64,000 nt of DNA. It comes from an uncultured Agathobacter sp. (GTDB taxonomy: Bacteria; Bacillota; Clostridia; Lachnospirales; Lachnospiraceae). Under the pieces are notes generated by a model. The model was not told the origin of the DNA. It ran no database searches and saw nothing but the letters and a program-made list of their open reading frames with translations. The translations under genes were made by a program, and so were the position numbers. Positions 53,004-63,146 of this stretch are shown here, one piece after another. Position 1 is the stretch's first letter; the number at the start of each line of letters is the position of its first letter. The stretch is from NCBI GenBank assembly GCA_910587655.1, contig CAJUND010000008.1:40451-104450 (forward strand). Direction: 5' to 3'.

Positions 53004-54110
53004 TCATTCAAAGACCAGCATAACCAGTGTCTGATTCAGGTGCGTATGGTAAAGCTGCTCTCCAAATCCCGTAAAACAGAAAAAGGCATTTCCAAAAACC
53101 TCTGCATAGGCATCCCTGAAATCTTCCACATAATTCTCTTTCCGGAATAACTGTGTTCTGGAATAACAGTTAATCATGATACCAAAACGGGGCTCAGGCA
53201 CATCCTCTTTGATCCTGCAGATGGTATCCTTTGTAATCTCCTTGTAATCCCCCAGATCCAGTAGCACCATCCTGGTATTTCCATAAACACTTGCATAAAA
53301 TGTAATACTTCCATCCGGCAGAATCTCATTGCCGTCCGTCATATAAATATCCCCCGCGCTCTGTCGTCCAAGCGGATGGACAAGAAGCATGTCGGAAAGC
53401 CCGTCAATGCCCACACCCATGGCTTCAGCAAGTACGTCCGCCGCCGGTCTGTCATCAAACTCCGATACTTTTCTCTGGTGGATATTTACTTCTGTTGCAA
53501 AAAAATAATTTTTTGTCGGGTGGTAAATGTCCTCGCGGTAAAGACAGACCTTTCCGTGTTTATTATGTAAGAGCATAAAAACCGCCGCTTCCTGGTAGAC
53601 AACGCCGTTATAACTTACAAGATTCTGCTCCGGCGCACCTTTTATTCCGGTTGAGCCGCCCGCTACCGGGATATGGTAATCATCCAGTTCTTTGTTCAGG
53701 GTATCCAGCACCAGTTCCTCACAGCTGTAAAATGCTGCGGAAAATTCAAGGCAGACCGTGTTCCGGACTTCGGAAAGCTTCTGCACGCAGTCTGCAATGC
53801 GTCCCCTGTATTTATCGGGGTAACGGCTGATTTCCTCCAGAACCCCGCCATGGCATTCGATATCATCATCCATAACGCAGACTGTCAGACAGCCGTCCTC
53901 TGTACTGCTTTGCGTAAACACAGTTGTGGCAGCAACCCCGAATACTTCCGCATTTTGAAATCTCTGTTTAAATTCTTTTGTATAAAATTCAAAATTATTA
54001 TCCGGGGCGAAAAAAAGTACTGTTGACGGTTCAAAGAAAATCTGTCCGGCGACTTCCCCGGCTGCTTCCGCTGCCTGCGGTGCGCTGCTGGTATATACTT
54101 CGTATCTCAT
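53004..54110 (-). CDS. FIST-domain sensory protein
   Basis: 368 residues from the ATG at 54110, preceded by GGGGGAGGTGCAT. FIST N and FIST C regions are recognised: FFAPDNNFEFYTKEFKQRFQ, IPVAGGSTGIKG, VHPLGRQSAGDIYMTDG and FCFTGFGEQLYHTHLNQT. FIST is a ligand-sensing module found with signalling proteins. This protein has no output domain, so it probably works with the neighbouring hydrogenase-EAL protein, 21 bases downstream. Confidence 0.88.
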   Translation of the reverse strand: MRYEVYTSSAPQAAEAAGEVAGQIFFEPSTVLFFAPDNNFEFYTKEFKQRFQNAEVFGVAATTVFTQSSTEDGCLTVCVMDDDIECHGGVLEEISRYPDKYRGRIADCVQKLSEVRNTVCLEFSAAFYSCEELVLDTLNKELDDYHIPVAGGSTGIKGAPEQNLVSYNGVVYQEAAVFMLLHNKHGKVCLYREDIYHPTKNYFFATEVNIHQRKVSEFDDRPAADVLAEAMGVGIDGLSDMLLVHPLGRQSAGDIYMTDGNEILPDGSITFYASVYGNTRMVLLDLGDYKEITKDTICRIKEDVPEPRFGIMINCYSRTQLFRKENYVEDFRDAYAEVFGNAFFCFTGFGEQLYHTHLNQTLVMLVFE

Positions 54111-54274
54111 ATGCACCTCCCCCAGACCTGCATACGGTCCGCTGTCATTTATCTATATCTTTCATATCGGCTTTTTGTGCCGTCTTATATTATTTCCTGC
54201 GCAAACCACTTCGCATTCCATTCTATTTTATCATATTTTTATGCAATTGCACAGTAGTTTACATGAATTTGACG

Positions 54275-54305
54275 TAAAAAGGCTGTTGTTTCGCAACAAC
54301 AGCCT
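54275..54305 (-). terminator. Terminator of the polysaccharide gene pair
   Basis: On the minus strand AGGCTGTTGTT-GCGA-AACAACAGCCT is followed by TTTTTA, a few bases after the Wzz-like stop. The rest of 54117-54309 is AT-rich upstream sequence of the FIST gene, containing CCTGCGCAAACCAC, which resembles one arm of the palindromic repeats. Confidence 0.85.
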
Positions 54306-54309
54306 CTGG

Positions 54310-55875
54310 TCACACTGCCACAACGCCCAGGATTTTTACTCCCTGCTTTTCTGTCATGGCATGTATATTTTCCAGGGAAGCAAACCTGCTTACTCCCAGT
54401 TTTTCTACATATACCACTGCACCCGTTTTTGTCATATTTTCATATGATTCTGCATCCCGTTCGATGGACCTGCCGTAGGATGCCGTGATATTTTCTTTCT
54501 TTAACGCCTGAACCAGCCCTGCAACCATGCGTTCCTCTTCTTCGCACATGACGTAAGAGGAAGTCAGATACACAGAGGACAGCCCTTCTTTCTGGCAGGT
54601 TACTTTCAGGTTTGTGGCAAGAAGCCGCTGCTCTTCCTCAGCAGACAGCCGCCCCCTGTACCGCAGTCGGTTTATCAGTCTGTCCACTCCCGCGCCGAAC
54701 CTTTTTCTCAGGCTTCTGTGACAGGACATATCTGCCATAAGGTAATAACCGAAACACCTGGTAAAATCTTCCGTCGTCTTTAACGCCGGTCCCATTACAT
54801 AGACCAGCGCCAGAACCATGGCGGCAAGAAACAGACCGATGACCAGCCCGAACAGCACATATTTTACAAGTCCGTCTGAGGCAGAAAACGCCGGAGCCTG
54901 CCCGCCGCCTGCTTCTTCCGGCTCTTTGCCAGTCTCCTGGTCCGGTTCTTCCCCTGCATCCCGGCTGACAATCTTTTCATACGCGGCTTTCTGTTCTTCT
55001 GTCATTGCATTAACAATGTTGTCCAGATTTGTTCTGATGTTTGTCATTTCTGTCTGAAAATTCTGCTTCTGGGTCGCAAGATCTGTATCCACAACCACTC
55101 CCGCACTGGAGCCATGGCATGTCAGGGTATGGGGAGCCAGGGTTTCCGTAAGTGTCTGTGTATACTCATCCAGAACCTGCTCCAGGGCTTTGGCAAGCTC
55201 TTCGGCTTCATTATCCGTACTCCCTTTTACCCTGACGGTAAACAGTTCGTACGCTTTATCTGACTCTTCACGAAAGCTTGTCACATTCCCTTCTGTCGTA
55301 AAATTTCCTGTCTTAAAGGCCGTAGCCCCTTCCAGCTGCCCTGCAGAAATAAGCTCTGAAACATTTGTTTTATCCAGCTTTCCGCTGACATCTGCAATTT
55401 TTGCTGCTGCCGCGCCGGAATTGAGATAATTGGTATATGACTGGACTACCAGTCTGGCAAATGTATTTGCACTCATTCCGTCATCTGCAACCGCATCCCT
55501 GTCCGTCTGGACAATATAATTAAGGATTTTTACGTTTTCATGGTACGGATCCAGATTTATATAAACAGATGAGTTTTTATAATTCTGTTTTAATTTCATC
55601 CACCGTGCGTATTCTACTGCATTATCCACTGCTGCCGCCTCTGATTCCGTCAGGGCGTCATATGCCGGATTCCCTCCTGTTTCCTCTGCATTTTTTTGTG
55701 TTTCCAGTTCCGCCTGCGCTGCTGCAATACCAGAATTGTTTTTATAAACCCGGTAACAGCCGGTCAGTATGGCACAGACAAGCATACCAGCCACGAGAAC
55801 GCGCCAGCTGCTGCAAATATACCAGAACAAATCAGCCAGACTGATTTCCTGGTATCTCTGAGGTGATTGATTCAT
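54310..55875 (-). CDS. Wzz-like chain-length/polysaccharide co-polymerase protein
   Basis: 521 residues from the ATG at 55875 (GGAGAAAAGTT upstream). Two membrane segments bracket a long extracellular region: LVAGMLVCAILTGCYRVY (about 30-48) and VIGLFLAAMVLALVYVMGP (about 350-370). A cytoplasmic tail of about 150 residues follows that resembles a degenerate tyrosine-kinase/BY-kinase-like domain without a Walker A. Likely regulates polymer length or export. It is 20 bases downstream of the FlaA1/PglF-like gene. Confidence 0.78.
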   Translation of the reverse strand: MNQSPQRYQEISLADLFWYICSSWRVLVAGMLVCAILTGCYRVYKNNSGIAAAQAELETQKNAEETGGNPAYDALTESEAAAVDNAVEYARWMKLKQNYKNSSVYINLDPYHENVKILNYIVQTDRDAVADDGMSANTFARLVVQSYTNYLNSGAAAAKIADVSGKLDKTNVSELISAGQLEGATAFKTGNFTTEGNVTSFREESDKAYELFTVRVKGSTDNEAEELAKALEQVLDEYTQTLTETLAPHTLTCHGSSAGVVVDTDLATQKQNFQTEMTNIRTNLDNIVNAMTEEQKAAYEKIVSRDAGEEPDQETGKEPEEAGGGQAPAFSASDGLVKYVLFGLVIGLFLAAMVLALVYVMGPALKTTEDFTRCFGYYLMADMSCHRSLRKRFGAGVDRLINRLRYRGRLSAEEEQRLLATNLKVTCQKEGLSSVYLTSSYVMCEEEERMVAGLVQALKKENITASYGRSIERDAESYENMTKTGAVVYVEKLGVSRFASLENIHAMTEKQGVKILGVVAV

Positions 55876-55895
55876 AACTTTTCTCCAATCTGCAT

Positions 55896-57755
55896 TTAAT
55901 TTTTCTGTATTGAATATGTAGGAACAATCCTCTGAACCCATACCCGGATATCATCCGGTTCATTTACCACATATTCTTTCAGATCCTCCAGATCCTGCAG
56001 GAACTTTTCTTCATCAAACTCTATCGGCCTGCCAATATGGATCATATGGTTTTTGGTATCCTGCATGCCCTCTTCATCCATCAGCATTTCTTCATACAGC
56101 TTTTCCCCCGGCCGAAGTCCTGTAAATTCTATCCGGATATCCTCGCCGGGTTTGTGCCCGGATAACAGAATCAGGTTATTGGCCAGATCCAGTATTTTGA
56201 CCGGCTCTCCCATATCCAGCACAAAGATTTCCCCGCCCTTTGCAAATGCACCTGCCTGCAGCACCAGGGAAACCGCCTCCGGAATCGTCATAAAATACCG
56301 GATAATATCCGGATGTGTAACGGTTACCGGTCCGCCTGCCTCTATCTGCTTTTTAAACAGCGGTATGACCGAGCCGTTGGAGCCAAGCACATTCCCAAAA
56401 CGCACGGCTACAAATTCCGTTTCTGAACGTCTGTTATAGGTCTGAATAATCATCTCACAGATTCGTTTTGTCGCACCCATGATATTTGTCGGGTTTACCG
56501 CCTTGTCTGTGGATATCATGACAAATTTTTTGACATGCGCCCGGTCAGAGGCAAGAACCACTTTCCATGTACCCAGAACGTTGTTTTTTACCGCCTCGTT
56601 CGGGGATTCCTCCATCAGCGGCACGTGCTTGTGCGCCGCCGCATGATATACAATATCCGGCTGATAACGGGCAAATATGTCATCCATCCGCTTGGTATTG
56701 CGGACAGAAGCAACAAGCACCACCAGGTCAAGCCATGGGTATTTCGTTTTCAGTTCCTGCTGGACGTCATATGCATTATTCTCATATATATCCACAATAA
56801 TCAGCCGCTCCGGCTTATGCCCTGCCACCTGGCGGCAGACCTCTGAACCGATGGAACCGCCCCCTCCAGTTACAAGGACAACTTTTCCGGACACATAGCC
56901 AAGTATGGAATCAAGATCCACCTCAACCGGCTCCCTGCCCAGAAGATCATTGACGTCCACTTCCTTAAGCTTGGAAACGGATATTTCACCATTTATCATC
57001 TGGTACATCCCCGGCAGACGCCTGAGTTCGCATCCTGTTTCCTTGCAGATGTCAACAATTCCTTTTATCTCCTGTGCCGATGCGGAAGGAAGGGCTATCA
57101 TAATCTCCTGTACGGTCAGCTCTTCGCATGCCTCAAGTATGCAGTCCCTGTTTCCAAGAACGCGCACCCCGTGGATATAGGTCCCTTTTTTGGACGGATC
57201 GTCATCCACAATCCCCACAATGCACATGCTGACTTCTTTACTGTTGGTAATTTCCTTTATCAGGGCGCTTCCGGCTTCCCCGGCCCCGACAATCAGAATC
57301 CGCTTCCGTTTTGCCCTGTCAATAAAAACATGTCCCCTGACAATCCGTACAAGCCGGTAAAAATATCTGCCAAACAGTGTAAACGCCAGAAGAAACATGC
57401 CATACAGCAGGAAATAACTGCGCGGCAGGGGAAGACCTTCCCTGTTCCGGTACACTGCCAGAATACAGAACATGTTTACAATACCATCAATAATACACGC
57501 TGATACCACATACAAAAGCTCCGTTGTACTTGCATAACTCCAGAGACTGCTGTACAGATGCAGCAGCCCGAATACCACAATGGTTATGATTTCACTGATA
57601 ATTATCGACTGCCACAGCACCTGGGAATAGTTGTCAGGCACCTGGCTCCAGCGAAAATCAAACCGCGCGGACAATGCAATCATACAGGTTAATCCAACCG
57701 CCGCAATATCATAACATATCAGAAATAATCTTCTTGTCCATAATTTAATATCCAT
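55896..57755 (-). CDS. FlaA1/PglF/CapD-type nucleotide-sugar 4,6-dehydratase, membrane-bound
   Basis: 619 residues. Four or five membrane segments occupy residues 10-135. A CoA-binding-like Rossmann region (RILIVGAGEAGSALIKEITN) follows, then the dehydratase: VLVTGGGGSIGSEVCRQV, HAAAHKHVPLMEESPNEAVK, MISTDKAVNPTNIMGATKR. The SDR lysine is in the TDKA motif region. Relatives convert UDP-GlcNAc to the 4-keto-6-deoxy sugar for surface glycans, including flagellar pathways. Its own sigma-A-like promoter lies upstream. Confidence 0.92.
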   Translation of the reverse strand: MDIKLWTRRLFLICYDIAAVGLTCMIALSARFDFRWSQVPDNYSQVLWQSIIISEIITIVVFGLLHLYSSLWSYASTTELLYVVSACIIDGIVNMFCILAVYRNREGLPLPRSYFLLYGMFLLAFTLFGRYFYRLVRIVRGHVFIDRAKRKRILIVGAGEAGSALIKEITNSKEVSMCIVGIVDDDPSKKGTYIHGVRVLGNRDCILEACEELTVQEIMIALPSASAQEIKGIVDICKETGCELRRLPGMYQMINGEISVSKLKEVDVNDLLGREPVEVDLDSILGYVSGKVVLVTGGGGSIGSEVCRQVAGHKPERLIIVDIYENNAYDVQQELKTKYPWLDLVVLVASVRNTKRMDDIFARYQPDIVYHAAAHKHVPLMEESPNEAVKNNVLGTWKVVLASDRAHVKKFVMISTDKAVNPTNIMGATKRICEMIIQTYNRRSETEFVAVRFGNVLGSNGSVIPLFKKQIEAGGPVTVTHPDIIRYFMTIPEAVSLVLQAGAFAKGGEIFVLDMGEPVKILDLANNLILLSGHKPGEDIRIEFTGLRPGEKLYEEMLMDEEGMQDTKNHMIHIGRPIEFDEEKFLQDLEDLKEYVVNEPDDIRVWVQRIVPTYSIQKN

Positions 57756-57809
57756 GACACCACACTAGTTCTTTCGTCTTTTTCATTTCATCTGTACTGA
57801 ACATCTCGT

Positions 57810-57838
57810 ATTTTACCACACCTGGCTTACTGATTCAA
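57810..57838 (-). promoter_or_regulatory. Candidate sigma-A promoter of the dehydratase-Wzz pair
   Basis: TTGAAT, 17 bases, TAAAAT on the minus strand, about 55 bases before the dehydratase start. Confidence 0.5.
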
Positions 57839-57875
57839 TCTGTTTTATTTTCCAGATAAAACAGTTTAACCGCTG

Positions 57876-60545
57876 TCATCCCTTCACTTTGCGGATAAAC
57901 GTAAGCGCGAGCGTTCCTGCACCGCAGTTGCTTGCGATGGAAGAGGATGCCTGCAGCAGGTATACCCGTTCAAAGGAACAGTACTTTTGTATGGTTTGCT
58001 GTATATTTTCCAGGCTCTGGCTGTCCATCCCGACATACGTGATAAAAAGTATTCTTTTATCTATGTTCTCCGGATGTTTAAACACCCGGCGGATATAACG
58101 GCCGGTTACATGCACAAAACTGCCTGTAAAAAGTGTACTTACCGTCATTCTGCTTTTCCTGAGTGTTATAACCGGATGCATCATCATGGTTTCGCTGAGT
58201 ATATGGATGTTTTTGGGTATTCTTCCTGCCAGGTACAGCCTGCCGGTGTTTGAAACGATAAAACTGCAGGAAATGCGGTTCTTAAATTCCTGAACCTGTT
58301 CCACAATTTCCCCCAGCGGCGCATTGTGCACTGCCATGTTTGCAGCATACAGCGCCACAAGTCCCTGTCCGCTGGTAAGACAGCCGGAATCCAGTACTGT
58401 GACGTTTTCAAAGGATCTGGCGGCCTCTTTGGCATATTCATATTCTTCCCCGGCATCTTTTGCCATTGCAATATGTATAATATTCTGGGCTTCTGTCAGC
58501 TTCTCCGCGAAGAAATTAACATAATCCTCAACCTGCGGCGCCTGGGAAACACATTCACCGCCCTGCTCCATATGGTTTAAGAGACCATCTGTATCAAGCT
58601 CCCTGCCGCAGACAAAACGGCCTTTTTCCGTAAGAATATAGCTTGGACAGACACAAATCCCCATCTGCTCCATCAGTTCCGCCGGAAGGTCAGATACGCT
58701 GTCTGTCGTTATCATCAGAAGATCCCTTGTTTTTTCATCAAAAACAATTACGTCTTTTCCAATATCCGTCTGTGCCGGCTCTTCTCCCACAATTACCAGC
58801 TCCTGCGGCAGAATATTCATCACAGCGGCTTCCAGCAGGGCACCGTTTACCGGCTTTGGAAGGTAGCCTTTAAAGCCTTCGTTTTTATATAGAAGCTGGT
58901 TTTCACTGCCTGCATTTGCCGTCAGGGCAATCACCGGCACATCACGGCACAGTCCTGCGGTCTGTGCACGGATGGCGTGCAGACATTCAATTCCGTCCAT
59001 TCCGGGCATCAGGTGATCCATCAGTATTCCGTCATAATGCCTGTTCAGTGTCAGTTTCAGGCATTCCTCCCCTCCTGATGCAGTGTCAATCTGAATTCTG
59101 GTATCCCTTAAAAGTTTCTTTGCCACTACCAGGTTCATCTCATTGTCATCCACAATCAGAAGATGTGCCTTCGGCGCTTCAAAACTCTGTTTGTACTGTT
59201 TACTGTTTTCAGTCCGCACACGTGAATCCAGGGTAAACGGTCCAAGCGCCCGTTCATCCACAATCCCCTGTTCGAGTGTCACAAGAAACGTGCTGCCTTT
59301 GGTATAAACACTGTTAACCGTAACTTCCCCGCCCATTAAGTTTACAAGCTGCTTTACAATGCTCAGCCCCAGTCCGGTTCCTTCTATATGACGGTTTTTC
59401 TCTTCTTCCACACGCTTAAAAACACTGAACAGCGACGGAATATCCTCCTGTTTGATTCCTTCCCCTGTGTCCTCAACGGAATAATAAACGCATACCCTGT
59501 TCAGGGATTTGCGTTCGCAACGGACGGAAAGCGTAATGGAACCCTGCCTGGTATATTTCACTGCATTATTTAACAGATTAATCAGTACCTGCTTGATTCG
59601 CACCTCGTCACCACAGAGCTGGCTTGGCATGGATGCATCAATGTCAAGATGAAATTCCAGCCCCTTTTCCTGGGCCTTGATCCAGATCATATTGATAATG
59701 TCGGAAAAGAACACTCCCGTTTCATAGGAAACATTAATAATTTCCATCCTGCCCGATTCAAGCCTTGACATATCCAGAATATCATTAATCAGTGTTAGCA
59801 GCATTTTACTGGCTCCCTGGATATTCCTGGAGTTTTCAGCCACCTCCCCGGAAATATCGCTGCGCAGGTTCATCTCGTTTAATCCGATAATGGTATTGAT
59901 CGGCGTGCGGATTTCATGGCTCATACTGGAAAAAAAGTGGTTTTCCGCCTCGTTCAGTTGTTCAATTTCCTGCTTCTGCTTCTGTGTAATCCGGTTCTCT
60001 TCCTTGTAGATATGGTTCTGGAACCAGATCATAAAACTTGTCAGGCTTCCGACCACGACCGTAGTGATGGCAGAATCCAGGTACGCCACGGTCTTTGTAT
60101 GCCGGATGACTAATTCCGGATATATATAAGCAATGTAATAACACGCAAATGTGGTTATGATACTGGTTATAAAAAATATCCGCCTGCATGCCCCGTTGAG
60201 GATAAGACTGATATACACGAAAAAGAATCCAAACCACAGCGGCGTTCCTCCCTCCATTCCTCCCGCGGTAAAAAAATTGACCGGACACATTATCAGAAGA
60301 AACAGCGCAATCAGTACAGCTCCCCGTTCAATCTGCTTTTGGGCAAGACTGCTGGAAACCACAAGAATGACATAGGCAAGACATGCAAACAGCACGATCA
60401 GATTCTCTATGTTTTCACCACTGATCAGGCTTACCACAACCATCAGGACCAGGGCAATCATTCCAATACCTGAAATCAGGCGGAACATCCTCTCCTGCAG
60501 ATCCACCCCGTAATCCATGATTTTTGAAACATACCGCTTAATCAC
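57876..60545 (-). CDS. Hybrid histidine kinase with receiver and C-terminal DegV domain
   Basis: 889 residues, GTG start after AGGAGGAG. About five or six membrane segments (20-175) precede the HisKA dimerisation domain with His210 (SSMSHEIRTPINTIIGLNE) and a complete HATPase (NNAVKYT; DTGEGI; GTGLGLSIVKQL). The receiver domain begins HLLIVDDNEM, with phosphoacceptor Asp510 in ILMDHLMPGMDG. Residues about 608-889 are a whole DegV domain (MITTDSVSDLPAELMEQMGI; SQAPQVEDYVNFFAEKL; IASNCGAGTLALTFI). DegV proteins bind fatty acids, so lipid-sensing phosphorelay is suggested. No HPt domain is present; the neighbouring kinase has one. Confidence 0.88.
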   Translation of the reverse strand: MIKRYVSKIMDYGVDLQERMFRLISGIGMIALVLMVVVSLISGENIENLIVLFACLAYVILVVSSSLAQKQIERGAVLIALFLLIMCPVNFFTAGGMEGGTPLWFGFFFVYISLILNGACRRIFFITSIITTFACYYIAYIYPELVIRHTKTVAYLDSAITTVVVGSLTSFMIWFQNHIYKEENRITQKQKQEIEQLNEAENHFFSSMSHEIRTPINTIIGLNEMNLRSDISGEVAENSRNIQGASKMLLTLINDILDMSRLESGRMEIINVSYETGVFFSDIINMIWIKAQEKGLEFHLDIDASMPSQLCGDEVRIKQVLINLLNNAVKYTRQGSITLSVRCERKSLNRVCVYYSVEDTGEGIKQEDIPSLFSVFKRVEEEKNRHIEGTGLGLSIVKQLVNLMGGEVTVNSVYTKGSTFLVTLEQGIVDERALGPFTLDSRVRTENSKQYKQSFEAPKAHLLIVDDNEMNLVVAKKLLRDTRIQIDTASGGEECLKLTLNRHYDGILMDHLMPGMDGIECLHAIRAQTAGLCRDVPVIALTANAGSENQLLYKNEGFKGYLPKPVNGALLEAAVMNILPQELVIVGEEPAQTDIGKDVIVFDEKTRDLLMITTDSVSDLPAELMEQMGICVCPSYILTEKGRFVCGRELDTDGLLNHMEQGGECVSQAPQVEDYVNFFAEKLTEAQNIIHIAMAKDAGEEYEYAKEAARSFENVTVLDSGCLTSGQGLVALYAANMAVHNAPLGEIVEQVQEFKNRISCSFIVSNTGRLYLAGRIPKNIHILSETMMMHPVITLRKSRMTVSTLFTGSFVHVTGRYIRRVFKHPENIDKRILFITYVGMDSQSLENIQQTIQKYCSFERVYLLQASSSIASNCGAGTLALTFIRKVKG

Positions 60546-60593
60546 GTATTTACTCCTCCTTTTCCTATCGTCCCCTGCCTGACCGGATACGGT

Positions 60594-63146
60594 TTAATCC
60601 ACCTGAATACTGTCTGCGATTCCCTTACAGACTGCATCATATGATACAAGCAGCGCTTCATGGTTCTGGCGGATAAACGCTTCATCACCATTTTTTCCCG
60701 CCTTTTCCAGGGCTTTTGCCTGTCCGGACAGTTCCTGGGCGCCAAGGGTCAGTGACGTGCTTTTTAATGCATGTACTTTTACTGCATAACCGGACCAGTC
60801 TTCTTCCTCATATAATGAAACGATTTCTTTCCGTTTTTCCGGTCCCTGGTCACAGAACATCTGAAGTATCTCCTTATAAAATGCTTCTGAACCATTACAG
60901 TAGGCAAGTCCCAGCTCCACATCAATTCCAAGCTGCTGCAGTCCCTCCCGCATGGAGCGCGGTTTTGCAGGAGCAGGCTTTTTATGTTCCCTGGTTATCC
61001 GGCTGTCCGTGCGGTCACTCTCATCTTCTTCCTTATAATAAACAATGTTCTGTTCCGGAAGAACCCTGCACAGTATCCTCTCCAGTACGGAACGCTCCAC
61101 CGGCTTTGGAACAAATTCTGTAAATCCCTCATTTTTAAACATTTCCCTTGCTCCGCTGATAGCATTTGCGGTCAGTGCTATTACCGGAAGATTCTGGTAA
61201 ATCCCGTCCCTGAGCGTACGGATGCGCTTTAATGTTTCCACGCCATCCATGCCCGGCATCATATGGTCAAGAAAAATCAGGTCATACGCAGTTGTTACAC
61301 ACTGTTTGACTGCTTCCGCGCCGCTTGTGCAGGTATCCACCCGGATACCGTATTCCCTCAAAATCCCCTTGGCCACAACAAGATTCATTTCTTCATCGTC
61401 CACAACCAGGGTTTTAGTATTGACACATGTAAACGCCCTCTCCTCATACGGGCTCTCACCCAGCTTTCTGCCATGCGTTTCCCCGTTAAAAAGATTAACA
61501 ACCGGAAGGGCAAAAAACGGCTTTGGAAGAATCGTCATACAGCTGTCCTTCTGGAGAGTAAAATCTTTTCTGGCAATTACAACAATGCAGGTATTATTGC
61601 CAAGCTCCTCAAAATACGGCCTGTTTTCCTCATATTCCTCCTGTCCGATGAACAGATGGGTTACCTGGTATCTGTGCAGCAGACGCTCCAGCTCCTCAAA
61701 CCGGCTGATGCGGTAGATATCAATACGCAGCCTTTCTGCCGTGTGCTGCAGCATGTCAGCATAAAATTTACGCACTTCACTGCGGCTGTACTTGTCACTT
61801 TTAAAGTAACAGCCAACGCAAAGCCACGCCGGTTCTGCAACTTCCATGCACGGTTTGGCATCTGCAACTTTCTGCGGAATGGAAATATGTACAACGGTTC
61901 CCTCATTTTCTTTGCTTTCAAAAAGAAGAAAACCACCCATTGCATCCACCAGCCCGCGCGCAATGGGAATTCCCAGTCCAAGACCTCCTGCATAACGGCT
62001 GCTGCCGTCTTCCTGGTAAAGATCATGGTATATCCCGGAACATACCATGCCCGTTCCGGTATCATGTATGGTAATATCCAGATTTACGCCGTATTTTTCC
62101 TGACGGCAGCCCATGTTCACACACACACCGCCTTCATCTGTAAATTTGATGGCATTCTGAAGCAGTATCCATATTACACGGGAAATCTTTTCCGCATCCC
62201 CCACCAGTACAGCCGGCAGCGCCGGGTCCAGGTCAAATACCAGTTCCAGATCCGTGTTATTTTCCAGCATGTCCGTTTCCGCAATAATATCATTCATTAC
62301 AGAAACCGGCATATAATTTTCTTCCACAACAACCAGAGTGTTTCCGGAAATTTCTGTATAGTCGAGAATGTCGTTTATCTGCCCGGCAAGGCGTCTTCCA
62401 GCCCTTTGTATGGAATGCATATCCTGCCGCAGGGAAGGCGGAAGGTCCCTGCCCAGCGCCACTTCACTAATTCCTGTCACCATATTAATCGGGGTGCGCA
62501 GCTCATGGGACACGCTGGAAAGAAAATCAGAATTCCGTCTCTGCGCGGCCTTTAACTGTGCAGCAATCTGCTGCATTTCCTTGCGCCCTTCCCTGCGTCT
62601 GTCAATCATAATTCCTGAAAGTATCATTGCAGCCACAGTTCCAAGCATACTCAGCCCGATTCTGGAAAACCTCCACGCCGGTCCGGCATACTCCGCCCCC
62701 TCTGTCACAATATCCCCAATCCTGTCCATCATCTCTGTACGGAGAAAGAGGAAATTGTAAATAACGGTCAGAAAGTATATCCCTTCCACAACATACAGCA
62801 TCTGCTTTTTTTCCAGCAGAATCATCAGAATAAAAAGAATGCATACCAGAACAGGCATACTTATCAGCCCTGCACTGTGTACGCCGTAATAAAAACTTTC
62901 ACACACCAGAAACCCAATGCACATCTGCTCAAAAACCACATTTGTGACAAAGCCGCCGATATGCATGCTCCACACTGCCAGTAAGCCCACAGCAATCAGG
63001 GGAATCATCCATAATTCCCAGGACATGACAAGGGTAAACCATACCAGCACCAGACTGAATATGGATGCCATACAGACCATCAGCAGGTGGATTCCGGTCT
63101 GTTCCTCCACACGGCTGACTTTCCCTGATGAATTTTGTCTGTTCAT
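60594..63146 (-). CDS. Hybrid histidine kinase with receiver and HPt domains
   Basis: 850 residues. Six or more membrane segments lie between 20 and 180. HisKA has His214 in SSVSHELRTPINMVTGIS, HATPase carries LLQNAIKFT, DTGTGM and GLGLGIPIARGL. A degenerate receiver-like stretch at about 450-560 is followed by an intact receiver (VVDDEEMNLVVAKGILREYG; IFLDHMMPGMDG). A C-terminal HPt domain (VKVHALKSTSLTLGAQEL) holds the transfer histidine. The full chain suggests a multi-step relay, with the single-domain receiver 4 bases upstream as a possible target. Confidence 0.9.
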   Translation of the reverse strand: MNRQNSSGKVSRVEEQTGIHLLMVCMASIFSLVLVWFTLVMSWELWMIPLIAVGLLAVWSMHIGGFVTNVVFEQMCIGFLVCESFYYGVHSAGLISMPVLVCILFILMILLEKKQMLYVVEGIYFLTVIYNFLFLRTEMMDRIGDIVTEGAEYAGPAWRFSRIGLSMLGTVAAMILSGIMIDRRREGRKEMQQIAAQLKAAQRRNSDFLSSVSHELRTPINMVTGISEVALGRDLPPSLRQDMHSIQRAGRRLAGQINDILDYTEISGNTLVVVEENYMPVSVMNDIIAETDMLENNTDLELVFDLDPALPAVLVGDAEKISRVIWILLQNAIKFTDEGGVCVNMGCRQEKYGVNLDITIHDTGTGMVCSGIYHDLYQEDGSSRYAGGLGLGIPIARGLVDAMGGFLLFESKENEGTVVHISIPQKVADAKPCMEVAEPAWLCVGCYFKSDKYSRSEVRKFYADMLQHTAERLRIDIYRISRFEELERLLHRYQVTHLFIGQEEYEENRPYFEELGNNTCIVVIARKDFTLQKDSCMTILPKPFFALPVVNLFNGETHGRKLGESPYEERAFTCVNTKTLVVDDEEMNLVVAKGILREYGIRVDTCTSGAEAVKQCVTTAYDLIFLDHMMPGMDGVETLKRIRTLRDGIYQNLPVIALTANAISGAREMFKNEGFTEFVPKPVERSVLERILCRVLPEQNIVYYKEEDESDRTDSRITREHKKPAPAKPRSMREGLQQLGIDVELGLAYCNGSEAFYKEILQMFCDQGPEKRKEIVSLYEEEDWSGYAVKVHALKSTSLTLGAQELSGQAKALEKAGKNGDEAFIRQNHEALLVSYDAVCKGIADSIQVD

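Noticed and set aside
54163..54171. GCCGATATG on the minus strand before the FIST gene, like a sigma-28 -10
   Set aside because: No TAAA-type -35 at the right distance; the nearest TAAG is about three bases too close.
61263..62555. Plus-strand frame of 430 residues opposite the hybrid kinase
   Set aside because: It is antisense to intact HisKA, HATPase and receiver motifs and is rich in residues typical of shadow frames (Ile, Phe, Arg, His).
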